In this document: positions 8,761-17,536 of the stretch, in pieces
Numbering within the stretch: position 1 is the stretch's first letter
Layout of the letters: each line of letters begins with the position of its first letter
Assembly: GCA_020633465.1 (NCBI GenBank)
Contig: JACKDN010000037.1
Span: 10,902-74,901 of the forward strand
Direction: 5' to 3'
Length of the DNA stretch: 64,000 nucleotides
Source of the DNA: Myxococcales bacterium
Lineage (GTDB): Bacteria > Myxococcota_A > Bradymonadia > UBA7976 > UBA1532
Translations under genes and position numbers: made by a program
Notes under the pieces: model-generated
What the model saw: the letters and a program-made list of their open reading frames with translations, nothing else
Told to the model about the DNA's origin: nothing
Database searches by the model: none

Positions 8761-9083
8761 GGGTGCACTGTAATCGAGCCACGGCGCCCACGCGACCGGG
8801 TCTGCACACGGGCCGCTGGGGGCGGGTCGGACCGGCTGTCAGCTGTCGGCAGCCAGCGGTCAGCCGGGCCCCGTACGCCGCGACCAGCGCGGAACCGCTC
8901 GGCGAGCTCGAGGCGCCAGGCGACCGGGCAGAAGCTCCAATCGCCGCGGCGAAGCTGACCGCTGACCGCTGACGGCTGACAGCCCGACCGCCCTGGCGGG
9001 GCGTGCGGTCGACCGACGGGTTCGAATCACACCCCGCGCGCCGACGTTTGCGCCCGAGCCCCCGACCGACGTAGCTTCGCCCC
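8761..9083. other. Intergenic region between divergent genes
   Basis: Gene-free 323 bp between the Cys-rich gene (minus strand) and the kinase operon (plus strand), so it must hold both promoters. No convincing sigma-70 pair was found. The main visible structure is a 31-bp imperfect inverted repeat at 8834-8864 and 8954-8984. Confidence 0.6.
8834..8984. repeat. Pair of 31-bp imperfect inverted repeats
   Basis: Left arm 8834-8864 begins GGCTGTCAGC and ends AGCGGTCAGC. The right arm 8954-8984 is its reverse complement except for a few internal differences, and is built from iterated GCTGACCGCTGACG heptamers. The arms are about 90 bp apart and could form a cruciform or be the ends of a small palindromic element. 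Confidence 0.8.
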
Positions 9084-10952
9084 ATGTCGACCACCCAACG
9101 GCGCGCCCTCGTGGTGGGGGTGCAGGCGTACCTCGACGCCGGGCTCGCCCCGCGCCCCGGCACCTGCGCGGCCCTGCGCGCCGTGGCCGAGCGCCTGCGC
9201 GCGGGCGGCTATCACGTCGCCCTGCTGGTCGACGACGCCGCGCACGACGCCGAGCGCCCGCTGCTGGCCAACCTGCTCGACCGACTGGGCTGGCTGGCCG
9301 ACGGCGCCGACGCGCCGCTGCTGGTGCTGTCGGGCCACCTCGAGGACGGCGCCTTCCTGCCCCGCGACGCCCGGCGCAGCCTGCTGGGGCGCACCGCCCT
9401 GTCGCTGGACGAGCTGGTGGGTCTGCTGCCCGCGACGACCGGCGTCGTGATCGACGGCCCCACCCCGGCCGCGCCCTTCGCGGGCCTGGCCTGGGCCCTC
9501 GGCGCCGGCGCCGCCCCGCCGGTCACCCACGGCACCCGCGGCCCCACCCGCTTCCTGCGCGCCGTTCAGCGCGCCCTGGCCGGCCAGGCGACCCCCGGCG
9601 TCGCCCTCACCGCCGGCGCCCTGTTCGACTTCGTCAGCCGCGAGGCCGACACCGCCGGCTCCCCGCCCCCGTGGCACCACGGCCCGCCCGACCGCGTCGT
9701 GCTCGACTCCACCGCCGGCGACGCCCGCGTCTGCCCGTCCTGCGCCGCCGAGATCGCCGACGCCGCCGCCACCTTCTGCCCGAGCTGCGGCACCCCCCAG
9801 CACGCCGAGCAGCTCTTGGACGACGGCCGCTACCGCCTGCTGCGCACGCTGGGCGAGGGCGGCATGGGACAGGTGTTCCTGGCCGAGGACACCCGCCTGA
9901 AGGTGCGCCGCGCCCTGAAGGTGCTGTCGCTGCCGCCCGGCCTGCCCGCCGAGGAGCAGCGCAGCCTGCAGCAGCGCATGCTGCAGGAGGCCCGCGCCGC
10001 CCAGAAGCTGAGCGACTACTCCCACCACGTCGTGCGCGTCTTCGACGTCGGCCACGCCCGCGAGCGCGACGAGCCCTTCCTGGTGATGGAGCTGCTCGAG
10101 GGCGAGACGCTGACCCAGCGTCTGGCCCGCGGCAAGCTGCCGCTGACCGACGCCCTGGCCCTGGGCCGCACCATCGCCGAGACGCTGGCCGTCGCGCACG
10201 CCCACGCCATGATCCACCGCGATCTGAAGCCCGACAACGTGATGCTGGTGAAGCGCGGCGACGACCCCGCCTTCGTCAAGCTGCTCGACTTCGGCCTCGT
10301 GAAGATGGAGCAGGCCGAGGTGAAGACGCAGTCGGGCCGCATGATGGGCACGCTGCAGTACATGCCGCCCGAGCAACTTCGCGGCATGCAGGTGGACGCC
10401 CGCGCCGACGTGTTCTCGCTGGGCGCCGTGCTGTACGAGATGCTCAGCGGCCAGCGCGCGAACCCCGGCCGCACCCAGCAGGAGATCTTCGGCGTCCTGC
10501 TCGACCGCGGCGTGAAGCCCCTCGCCGAGCTGTGCCCCCACCTGCCGCCGCGCCTCACCGCCCTGGTCGACCAATGCCTCCGCCTCATCCGCGAGCAGCG
10601 CCCGCCCCACGCGGGCGCCGTGGCCGAGGCGCTGGCGTCCATCCGCCCCTCCGAGCTGGCCTACGAGCCCACCATCGTGCCCAGCGACGCGCCGCCGGCC
10701 GTCGTCGGCCCGACGCCCTCGGTGGGCAGCGGCAGCCTGGCGCACGGCGAGGTGAGCTCGGCGCCCGCCCTGCCCCCGTCCCCCGGACGCCGCCTGGCGC
10801 TGCCGGCCGCGGCCCTGGCCCTGGGCGGCCTGGCCTGGGCCCTGTGGCCGGCGCCCCGCCGCCCGCCGCGCCGGACGCGGCCGTGGCCGTCGCCCGGCCG
10901 GTCGTCCCGGACGCCGCCGTCGCCGAGCGCGCGCGCCGGACGTGGGCCCTGA
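9084..10952 (+). CDS. Ser/Thr protein kinase with caspase-like pseudoprotease domain
   Basis: Membrane-anchored Hanks-type kinase with an unusual N terminus. Residues 1-200 follow a caspase-like (peptidase C14) pattern: RRALVVGVQAYLDAG, then LLVLSGHLEDG at the catalytic-His strand, then TTGVVIDGP where active enzymes have a Cys. The His is kept but the Cys is absent. A CPSC...CPSC zinc ribbon sits at 216-234. The kinase domain (about 246-520) is complete: GEGGMGQVF, RRALKVL lysine, HRDLKPDN, LDFGLV and MPPEQ. One transmembrane helix lies near 571-588. The frame then reads into an Arg/Pro stretch and stops at 10952; other frames carry a sensible continuation (next entry). First gene of a five-gene overlapping run. 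Confidence 0.85.
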   Translation: MSTTQRRALVVGVQAYLDAGLAPRPGTCAALRAVAERLRAGGYHVALLVDDAAHDAERPLLANLLDRLGWLADGADAPLLVLSGHLEDGAFLPRDARRSLLGRTALSLDELVGLLPATTGVVIDGPTPAAPFAGLAWALGAGAAPPVTHGTRGPTRFLRAVQRALAGQATPGVALTAGALFDFVSREADTAGSPPPWHHGPPDRVVLDSTAGDARVCPSCAAEIADAAATFCPSCGTPQHAEQLLDDGRYRLLRTLGEGGMGQVFLAEDTRLKVRRALKVLSLPPGLPAEEQRSLQQRMLQEARAAQKLSDYSHHVVRVFDVGHARERDEPFLVMELLEGETLTQRLARGKLPLTDALALGRTIAETLAVAHAHAMIHRDLKPDNVMLVKRGDDPAFVKLLDFGLVKMEQAEVKTQSGRMMGTLQYMPPEQLRGMQVDARADVFSLGAVLYEMLSGQRANPGRTQQEIFGVLLDRGVKPLAELCPHLPPRLTALVDQCLRLIREQRPPHAGAVAEALASIRPSELAYEPTIVPSDAPPAVVGPTPSVGSGSLAHGEVSSAPALPPSPGRRLALPAAALALGGLAWALWPAPRRPPRRTRPWPSPGRSSRTPPSPSARAGRGP

Positions 10953-11585
10953 GGACGCCGCCGCGCCCCGCCCCTTCGCGCGCCCCCCGACGGCCCGCTG
11001 CCCGCCGCGCTCACCGCCCGGGCCGCCCTCGAAGGCGACCGCCTGGTCTACCGCGGCGCCGACGCCGCCGGCCGCTTCGCCGCGCTGGTGGCCGATCTCA
11101 CCCTGGCCGAGGGCGCACCGCCCGCCGCCGACGCGGCCGCGCGCGACGCCTGGGCCGAGGCGCCCGCCGCCCTGCGCGCCTGGCTCGCCGAGGGCGTCCC
11201 CGTGAGCAACCTCGTCACCCAGGGCGACGCGCTGATGATGCCGCGCGCCGCCGCCCTCGCGCTGCACGGCCACCGCCCGAAGCGCCAGTCGATGGGCGCG
11301 CTCGGCGACGCCTGGACCCACGGCGCCCGCCCGCCCGCGCTGGCCAGCGCGCGCTGCGGCGACGCCGCCGAGGGTGACCGCCTGGTCACGGCCCGGTGGT
11401 CGACGCGCGGTTACGGTGGCGGCCGCTGCGCGGGCCACGAGTGCCCGACGCGGCTGGTACGCGCGCTGCAACACGCCCGCGCCGTCGGGGAATCGATCCG
11501 GTTGACCCTCACCCTCGCCCGGGAGGCAGACGAAGCGCATGCGCCGGTCCGCACAGTGGCTGCTCAGTGTCGGGTGCGTCCTTAG
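10953..11585 (+). CDS. Extracytoplasmic C-terminal part of the kinase, after frame interruptions
   Basis: In the kinase's own frame, coding character resumes after the stop at 10952: from about 10990 it reads DGPLPAALTARAALEGDRL and continues to 11585. Between about 10858 and 10990 the plausible linker lies in two other frames (PDAAVAVARPVVPDAA, then GPEDAAAPRPFARPP). The order of frames 0, -1, -2, 0 is what three single-base losses would give. The simplest reading is one kinase gene, 9084-11585, with a cytoplasmic kinase, a helix and an external domain. The end overlaps the next start by 47 bases. The external domain is of unknown type, with Cys near its end. Confidence 0.55.
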   Translation, partial: GRRRAPPLRAPPDGPLPAALTARAALEGDRLVYRGADAAGRFAALVADLTLAEGAPPAADAAARDAWAEAPAALRAWLAEGVPVSNLVTQGDALMMPRAAALALHGHRPKRQSMGALGDAWTHGARPPALASARCGDAAEGDRLVTARWSTRGYGGGRCAGHECPTRLVRALQHARAVGESIRLTLTLAREADEAHAPVRTVAAQCRVRP

Positions 11586-13116
11586 CACGCCCGCCCTGGC
11601 CGCCCCCGACACCCCCTGCGACGACGTCGCGCTGCCGGCGCCCGTCGAGGCGCTGCGCGCGCGCCTGGCCGGCACCGACAGCCGCGTCGCCTGGGCCACC
11701 CTGGCCCAGGACGCCGGTCAAGTGGCCGGCACCCTGCCCCCGGGCGAGGCCCGCGCCTGCGCCCACTACCTCGCCGGCTCGGCCCACTTCTTCCTCTCGG
11801 CCGCCCTCGCCGAGCGCCGCCGCCACGCCGCCGACGCCGTGCGCCACCTGGTCGCGGCGCAGGCGATGGCGCCCGACGCCATGGACGCCACGCAGCCGCG
11901 CGCCCGCCTGAGCACGGCCTGGAGCCGGATGGGCAAGGTGGGCGACTGGTTCACCGGCGCGCGCCCCGTGAAGGTCACGCTCGAGGGGGCCGAGCGCGCG
12001 ACCGGCGTCGTCCTGCGCCCGCGCGCGCCCGACGGCTGGTCGGAGGCCTGCGGCGCGACGCCCACCTGCCGCGGCGCGGTGCGCATCGCGCTGCCGCCGC
12101 CGGCCGATCGGCCCATCGGCCTGCGCCCCGGCCGTTGGGCGGTCGAGGTCGAGGGCCGCTGCGGCGCGCGGGCCGCCGATCTCGACGTGCCCGACGCCGG
12201 CGGCGTCCTGACGTTGCCGCCCGCCGCCCCGTGCGCGATCACCCTCGAGGCGCGCGACGGCGAGGCGCCGGTGACCGATCTCGCGCTGTGGGCGGACGGA
12301 CGGCCGATCGCGCCCACCGAGCTCACCGCCGCCGCGGGCGCGGTCACCGTGCGCGCGCCCGGCTATCGCCCAGCCAAGGTGACGCTGCCGCCGGCGGGCG
12401 GCACCGTGACCGTGGCGTTGGAGCGCTGCGCGGTCGATCTGCAGGTGCGGACGATCCCGGCCGACGCCACGGTCGAGGGCGGCGGCCCGGCGCCGTGGGG
12501 CGCGCGCGCCATCGCGGCGCGCCGCCCCGATCTCGGGCGGGTGCGCGCGACCGTCGACGTGCCCCGCCCCGCCGACTGCAAGGGCGCCACCCACGAGGCC
12601 GAGCTGGTGCTGCCGCGCCCGGTGACGGTGCAGGCGCGCGATCCCGACGGCGATCCCGTGGTCGTCGCGCGCCTGAAGGTGCAGGGCAAGCCGGTCGACG
12701 CGCTGGGCTTCAGCCAGCCGCCCGGCGCGTACGGCTTCCAGGCCGAACATCCGCGCTGGGGCATGGCCGTCGGCCGCTTCACCGTCGATCCCTGCCCGCC
12801 GAGCGGCGACTGCCGCCCGACGCCGCTGGTCATCGACTTCCCCGAGCCCAGCGGCGGCGGCGCGCCCACCGGCGCGCTCGTGACGATGGGCGTGGGCGGG
12901 GCGGTCGCGGTGGGCGGCCTGATCGCCGGCGCGACCGCGCTGAGCAGCCAGCGCGCCCTCGACGACTACGAGAACAAGCGCCAGGCGGGCGTCGCGCTGG
13001 ACGATCTGGTGACCGAGCGCGACGACCGCGCCGCCGCCGCCGACGCGCTGCTGCTGACCGGCGGCGTCGTGCTGACCGCGGGCCTCGTGTGGTGGTGGCT
13101 GGGAGGGGGCGACTGA
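11539..13116 (+). CDS. Exported PEGA-like protein with two C-terminal membrane helices
   Basis: 525 residues. A signal peptide (ending STPALAA) is followed by a helical segment to about 120, then several beta-rich modules. These include carboxypeptidase/PEGA-like stretches such as VRAPGYRPAKVTLP and end in GTVTVALERC, with paired Cys. Two transmembrane helices lie at about 449-472 and 503-522, separated by a charged helix. PEGA-type proteins often accompany Ser/Thr kinases in Myxococcota and Planctomycetes. Here the gene overlaps the kinase reading frame upstream and the lipoprotein start downstream, so it probably acts with them in the envelope. A GGAGG lies 12 bases before the ATG. Exact function unknown. 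Confidence 0.6.
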   Translation: MRRSAQWLLSVGCVLSTPALAAPDTPCDDVALPAPVEALRARLAGTDSRVAWATLAQDAGQVAGTLPPGEARACAHYLAGSAHFFLSAALAERRRHAADAVRHLVAAQAMAPDAMDATQPRARLSTAWSRMGKVGDWFTGARPVKVTLEGAERATGVVLRPRAPDGWSEACGATPTCRGAVRIALPPPADRPIGLRPGRWAVEVEGRCGARAADLDVPDAGGVLTLPPAAPCAITLEARDGEAPVTDLALWADGRPIAPTELTAAAGAVTVRAPGYRPAKVTLPPAGGTVTVALERCAVDLQVRTIPADATVEGGGPAPWGARAIAARRPDLGRVRATVDVPRPADCKGATHEAELVLPRPVTVQARDPDGDPVVVARLKVQGKPVDALGFSQPPGAYGFQAEHPRWGMAVGRFTVDPCPPSGDCRPTPLVIDFPEPSGGGAPTGALVTMGVGGAVAVGGLIAGATALSSQRALDDYENKRQAGVALDDLVTERDDRAAAADALLLTGGVVLTAGLVWWWLGGGD

Positions 13117-14357
13117 TGCGCGCGCTGCTGCTGGCGGCCGCGGCGTTGCTGCCCGGCTGCAAGAACCTGCTGGGCGAGGTCGACAAGGTCGAGTGCGAGA
13201 TCGATCGCGACTGCTTCGACGGTGAGATGTGCGACGCCCGCAACCGCTGCGTCGTCGGGGCGCGCGACGCCGAGCCGCCCGCGCGGGACATGGCGCCGGC
13301 GGACGCCGAGCCGCTGATCGACGCCGACGCCGCGCTGCCCGACGCCGCCGCCGACGCGGCGCCCGCCGACGCCGCGCCCGTGGACGCCGGCCCGGACGAC
13401 GCCCCCTACCCCGAGTCGCTGTGCTTCGCCGGCTTCGCCGAGGGCGTGTTCCAGTCGATGAGCCCCGGCCGCACGCACGTGCCGCGCGCCTTCTGCACCG
13501 CGTACGGCGCCGGCTGGACCGAGGAGGACGCCGAGGGCCGCACCGTGCTGCGGGTGCTGCCGGATCCCGGCGGCGAGGCCGTCGAGCTGCCTCCCGGCGT
13601 GCGCGTGGCGGCGCGCGGGCCCCTCGTCGCGGCGCCCGTCGTGCACCCCAACCACGGCTTCGTGAACGTCGCGCGCGTCGACCTGCGCGACGGCAGCGCC
13701 GAGTTCGTCGCGCCCCGGGCGACGCGCCAATCCGAGCCGGTGCTGGGCGAGGACGTCGTCGGCTTCGTCGAGCAGGACGACACCGACAAGGGGGTCGTCG
13801 TGTTCGCCTACGGCGACGGCCGCGCGATTCGCTGCGGCGTCGCCGACCGCGCGCAGTGGGGCCTGGCGCTGGACGACGACGGCGCGGCGTGGTTCGAGCG
13901 CCGCCCGGGCAGCCGCCGCGCGACGCTGGTGTTGTCGCCGGGGCTCGACTGCGCGAACGATCGGCTCGAGCTGGCGGTGCCGGGCACCGTGGCCGCGGAG
14001 GCGCGCGTGCACGTGGCCGACGGGCGGCGCCTGTGGCTCGAGCGCTCCGCCGAGGGCGTGCCCCGCGTGATGGTCGTCGCGCTCGAGACGCTGGGCGCCG
14101 GCGCGCGCCCGGTCGGCGTCGGCGGCGTCGAGGTGAACCCCGTCGACCTGGCCGCCGGCGGCCACTGGCTGGCGATCGTCAGCTACAGCCCGCGGCGTCA
14201 CGTGCTGGATCTGTTCGACCTCGACACCGAGCGCCACGTCGGCGCGCTGAACCGAGGCAACGCCCTGGCCCCCACCATCACCGCGCGCTACGTCGTCTGG
14301 GCCGACCAGCAGATCGACGCGCCCTGGAAGGTGCTGTATGCGCCGCACCGCGACTGA
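13116..14357 (+). CDS. Lipoprotein with Asp/Ala linker and beta-propeller-like domain
   Basis: 413 residues starting at the ATG that overlaps the previous stop (TGATG). The lipobox LLPGC gives lipidated Cys15. A short Cys-knot-like segment follows (CEIDRDCFDGEMCDARNRC, as in the many myxobacterial C-x-C-x-G-x-C lipoproteins), then a Pro/Asp/Ala linker to about residue 95. A repeat-rich beta domain follows with strands like EPVLGEDVVGFVEQ and ITARYVVWADQQ, as in TolB-type propellers. The same propeller-like style recurs in the next two genes. Its stop lies 20 bp inside the next gene. Probably surface- or periplasm-exposed; ligand unknown. Confidence 0.65.
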   Translation: MRALLLAAAALLPGCKNLLGEVDKVECEIDRDCFDGEMCDARNRCVVGARDAEPPARDMAPADAEPLIDADAALPDAAADAAPADAAPVDAGPDDAPYPESLCFAGFAEGVFQSMSPGRTHVPRAFCTAYGAGWTEEDAEGRTVLRVLPDPGGEAVELPPGVRVAARGPLVAAPVVHPNHGFVNVARVDLRDGSAEFVAPRATRQSEPVLGEDVVGFVEQDDTDKGVVVFAYGDGRAIRCGVADRAQWGLALDDDGAAWFERRPGSRRATLVLSPGLDCANDRLELAVPGTVAAEARVHVADGRRLWLERSAEGVPRVMVVALETLGAGARPVGVGGVEVNPVDLAAGGHWLAIVSYSPRRHVLDLFDLDTERHVGALNRGNALAPTITARYVVWADQQIDAPWKVLYAPHRD

Positions 14358-15852
14358 CCTGGGCGCCCTGGCGCTGGCCGCCGCGCTCGCGCTGAGCGGC
14401 TGCGGCAGCTTCGACGTCGAAGACGGCGCCGGCATCGGCGACCCCGACGGCGGGCCCTTCGATCGCGGACCCTACGACGGCGGCGGGCCCGGCGACGGCG
14501 GGCCCGGCGACTGCGAGGGGGGCGTGGTGATCGACCGCGTCTGCCACCGGCCGCCGCCGCCCGAGCGCGAACTGCGCTGCGTCCGCGCCGCGCTCGAGGT
14601 GCCCGACTGCGTCGACCGTGACGGCGACTGCTTCGTGGTCGGCTGCCCGCCCGAGGTGCCGCCCGAGCTCGCGACGCTGTGGGCCGACTGCGACGACGCC
14701 AGCCCGGATCGCGCCCCCGGCGCCGCCGAGCTGTGCAACGGCGTCGACGACGACTGCGACGGCGACACGGACGAAGACTACGCGCTGGGCGTCGCCTGCG
14801 ACGACTGCGGCGGGGGCAAGACCGAGTGCGCGGTGGGCGATCCCACGATGACGGCGTGCAGCACGCTGGCGGGGCAGTCGGCCGGCGCGCCGCCCGACGC
14901 GGTCGAGGTGTGCGACGGCGCGGACGACGACTGCGACGGCCTGACCGACGAGGCCTGCGCGCTGGCCCGGCCCGGCGTGGACGGCGGCGTCGCGTGCGGC
15001 GACGGGCTGCTGGCGGTCGAGGCCGAGGGCGCGCTGACGCACCTGGCCTGGGACGAAGACGGGGCGCTGATCGAGACGCCGCTGCACCCGGGGCCGGTGG
15101 CCTTCCCGGCTTGCGGCCCGGGCGGCGCGGCCTGGCTGGCCGTCGACGCCGCGGCCCCCTGTGAGACGCCGGTCGACGGCGCAACGCGCTGCGTAGGCGC
15201 GCGGCTGTGGACCTGGACGCCCGCGTCCGGGGCGGCGGCGCGCACCGCGCTGGCCGAGCTGGGGCCGCCGGCGGTGAGCGACGCCGAGGTGTTCTGGCAC
15301 GCGGTCGTCGGCGATCGCACCGTGCTGCACCGCGCGCCGCTGGGCGAGGGCCCGGTCGAGCCCTTCGCCGCCGAGCTGACGCTGAGCGATCCGACGCCGC
15401 CGGCCGCCGGCGCGCTGGCCGCGCGGCGGTGGGACAACGGCCGGGCGTCGGTGGTGCTGGTCGACGTCGACACCGGCGCCGAGCGCCTGCTGAACAACGG
15501 CGCGGGCAGCGCCGGCCCGCCCACGCTGAGCGACGCGTGGGTGGTGTGGCCGCTGGGCGACGGCGCGCCGTCGCTGTGGGCGGTGTTCCGCGAGACGTGG
15601 CGCGAGGGCTTCCAGCTCAGCCGAGCCGACGGCGCGCAGCGACGGCCCGCGCTGAGCGGCGACCGCGTGGTCTGGTTCGACGCCGGGGGCGCGCCGCCGT
15701 CGCTGCGCGTGATGGATCTCGAGACCGGGCTCGTGACCGACGCCGGGGCCGCGCCGCGGGACGCGGACGCGTGGTCGCTGCGCGGGGCGCAGCTGATCTG
15801 GATGGACGCCGAGGATCGCTTGCGGATCGGCACCTTGGACGCGACGCCGTGA
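14338..15852 (+). CDS. MopE-type metal-binding lipoprotein with beta-propeller (copy 1)
   Basis: 504 residues. The lipobox ALSGC is followed by a Gly/Asp/Pro-rich linker. Three Asp-rich calcium/copper-binding motifs of the MopE family follow: VDRDGDCFVVGC, CNGVDDDCDGDTDE and CDGADDDCDGLTDE. Residues about 210-500 are beta-strand repeats typical of a propeller (VFWHAVVGDRTVLHRA, DAWVVWPLGDG, GDRVVWFDAGG). The next gene has the same architecture and many identical stretches, so this is a tandem duplication. The start overlaps the previous gene and the stop overlaps the next (GTGA), so expression is coupled to the kinase operon. Confidence 0.75.
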   Translation: MRRTATDLGALALAAALALSGCGSFDVEDGAGIGDPDGGPFDRGPYDGGGPGDGGPGDCEGGVVIDRVCHRPPPPERELRCVRAALEVPDCVDRDGDCFVVGCPPEVPPELATLWADCDDASPDRAPGAAELCNGVDDDCDGDTDEDYALGVACDDCGGGKTECAVGDPTMTACSTLAGQSAGAPPDAVEVCDGADDDCDGLTDEACALARPGVDGGVACGDGLLAVEAEGALTHLAWDEDGALIETPLHPGPVAFPACGPGGAAWLAVDAAAPCETPVDGATRCVGARLWTWTPASGAAARTALAELGPPAVSDAEVFWHAVVGDRTVLHRAPLGEGPVEPFAAELTLSDPTPPAAGALAARRWDNGRASVVLVDVDTGAERLLNNGAGSAGPPTLSDAWVVWPLGDGAPSLWAVFRETWREGFQLSRADGAQRRPALSGDRVVWFDAGGAPPSLRVMDLETGLVTDAGAAPRDADAWSLRGAQLIWMDAEDRLRIGTLDATP

Positions 15853-17327
15853 GGGTGGCGCTGCCCCTGATGGCGGCGCTGATGGTCGCCATCGCCTTCG
15901 CCAGCTGCGACGACGGCGGCGCGGGCGGCGGCAGCTTCAGCGACGTCGGGCCCGGCGTCGGCGGCGATCCCGACGCCGGCTGTCCGGGCCCGCTGACCGA
16001 CGCCGGCCGGTGCGTGCCGCTCGACCTCGACAGCCCCGGCTCGCGCTGCGCGGCCTTGTCGGCGCTGGGCTGCGTCGATCAAGACGGCGACTGCTGGGCC
16101 GGCGCCTGCCCGGCCGGGGCGCGGGCCGATCTGGTCAGCCTGTTGAGCGACTGCGACGACGGACGACCCGAGGTGCGCCCCGGCGGACACGAGGCGTGCA
16201 ACGATCTCGACGACGACTGCGACGGCCTGGTCGACGAGGCGTTCCCGCTGCTGGGCGCCGCCTGCGAGGCGTGCGGCGTGCCGGGCAAGGAGGAGTGCGC
16301 GCTGGACGATCCCGAGGTGACGGCGTGCAGCACGGCGTTCGGGCAGTCGGCCGCGCCCCCCGCGGGCACGCGCGGCGAGACCTGCGACGGGCTGGACGAC
16401 GACTGCGACGGCGTCATCGACGAGCGATGCCGCGTCCCGCTCGAGGAGGGGCCACCGCGCAGCGCGCCGCGGGTGTGCGGTGACCGCCTGCTGCTGATCG
16501 AGGACGACGCGCTGATCGAGATCGCGCCGGACGACGGCTGGGCGGACGCTCTGGTGCACGACGGGCCGGTCGCCTTCCCGGCCTGCAGCGCGGCGGGGGC
16601 GGCCTGGCTGACGCTGGACGGCGGCGCGGCCTGCGAGACGCCCCCGGACGGGCCCCTGCGCTGCGTCGGCGCGCGCCTGTGGGTGCAGCCTGCGGGCGGC
16701 GAGCCGACCGCGCGGACCGGGCTCGCCGAGATCGGGCCGCCGCGGGTGGGCGACGAGGCCGTCTACTGGCACGCGATCGTGGGCGACCGGCCGACGCTGC
16801 ACCGGGGCGCCCTGACCGGCGGGGTCGAGCCGCTGCACGTCGGCGAGGCGCTGAGCGATCCGACGCCGCCGGTGGACGGGAAGGTGGCCGTGCGGGCCTG
16901 GGCCAACGGGCAGGCCGACGTGCGGCTGCGCGCGCTGGACGCCGACGAGGATCTGCTGCCGCGCCAGGCCGGGGCGGCGCCCGGGCCGCCCGCGCTGAGC
17001 GCCGGCTGGATCGTCTGGCCGGTGGGCGCGACGGTGCCGTCGCTGTGGGCCGTGCCCCGAGAGGCGGCGCGCGAGGGCTTCCAGCTGACCGACGCGAGCG
17101 GCGCGCAGCGCGCCCCGCTGCTGGACGGCGATCTCGTCGTGTGGTTGGACGAGAGCACGCGCCCCCCGACGCTGCGCAGCTTCGACCTGCAGACCGGCCG
17201 CGCGCAGGCGGTGGTGCAGGCGCCCATCCGCCCGGGCGACTACGACCTGGCCGGCGGCGTGGTGGTGTGGGTGGCCGACGAGGGCGACGGGCCCGCGCTG
17301 TACCACCACCGCCTCGACCGCCCGTGA
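15849..17327 (+). CDS. MopE-type metal-binding lipoprotein with beta-propeller (copy 2)
   Basis: 492 residues. The frame is open well upstream, but the GTG at 15849 is chosen because it overlaps the stop of copy 1 and gives a lipoprotein signal ending AIAFASC. It has the same order as copy 1: a VDQDGDCWAGAC motif, CNDLDDDCDGLVDE, CDGLDDDCDGVIDE, then beta-propeller strands. Shared stretches include GPVAFPAC, RCVGARLW, LSDPTPP, and EGFQL followed by GAQR. Last gene of the five-gene overlapping run. Divergence between the copies suggests different ligands or partners rather than dosage. Confidence 0.75.
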   Translation: MRVALPLMAALMVAIAFASCDDGGAGGGSFSDVGPGVGGDPDAGCPGPLTDAGRCVPLDLDSPGSRCAALSALGCVDQDGDCWAGACPAGARADLVSLLSDCDDGRPEVRPGGHEACNDLDDDCDGLVDEAFPLLGAACEACGVPGKEECALDDPEVTACSTAFGQSAAPPAGTRGETCDGLDDDCDGVIDERCRVPLEEGPPRSAPRVCGDRLLLIEDDALIEIAPDDGWADALVHDGPVAFPACSAAGAAWLTLDGGAACETPPDGPLRCVGARLWVQPAGGEPTARTGLAEIGPPRVGDEAVYWHAIVGDRPTLHRGALTGGVEPLHVGEALSDPTPPVDGKVAVRAWANGQADVRLRALDADEDLLPRQAGAAPGPPALSAGWIVWPVGATVPSLWAVPREAAREGFQLTDASGAQRAPLLDGDLVVWLDESTRPPTLRSFDLQTGRAQAVVQAPIRPGDYDLAGGVVVWVADEGDGPALYHHRLDRP

Positions 17328-17346
17328 GGCGTCGACGCGGCGGCGG

Positions 17347-17376
17347 TTGACTTCCGGCGATCCCCCGTCTTACGTT
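17347..17376 (+). promoter_or_regulatory. Candidate sigma-70 promoter for the HAD gene
   Basis: TTGACT at 17347-17352 and TACGTT at 17371-17376, with an 18-base gap. Downstream, GGAGG (17391-17395) precedes a TTG-started 38-codon frame (17401-17517), which could be a leader or simply non-coding. Confidence 0.35.
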
Positions 17377-17536
17377 CCCCCCGATCCGCCGGAGGTGCCT
17401 TTGACGCTCACCCTGCATGCCGCCCGCGCTGCGTCCCTCGACGCCGGGCCGAGCGTGCGCCCTCCGAACCCCAACCCGTGCCTCTCCGCACGCGCCGTCC
17501 GGCGCCCCGGCGGTTGAGACTCCACGAAAGACGCCC

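Noticed and set aside
9014..9032. tRNA-like T-loop (GGTTCGAATC)
   Set aside because: The flanking bases do not form a five-pair T stem, and no acceptor or anticodon arm is present.
9027..11699. Open frame of 890 codons on the minus strand
   Set aside because: Antisense to the kinase, Gly/Gln/Arg/Ala-rich, with no recognisable domain.
17401..17517. 38-codon TTG-started frame as an attenuator leader
   Set aside because: It has no run of a regulatory amino acid and no alternative hairpins; kept only as a note on the promoter entry.
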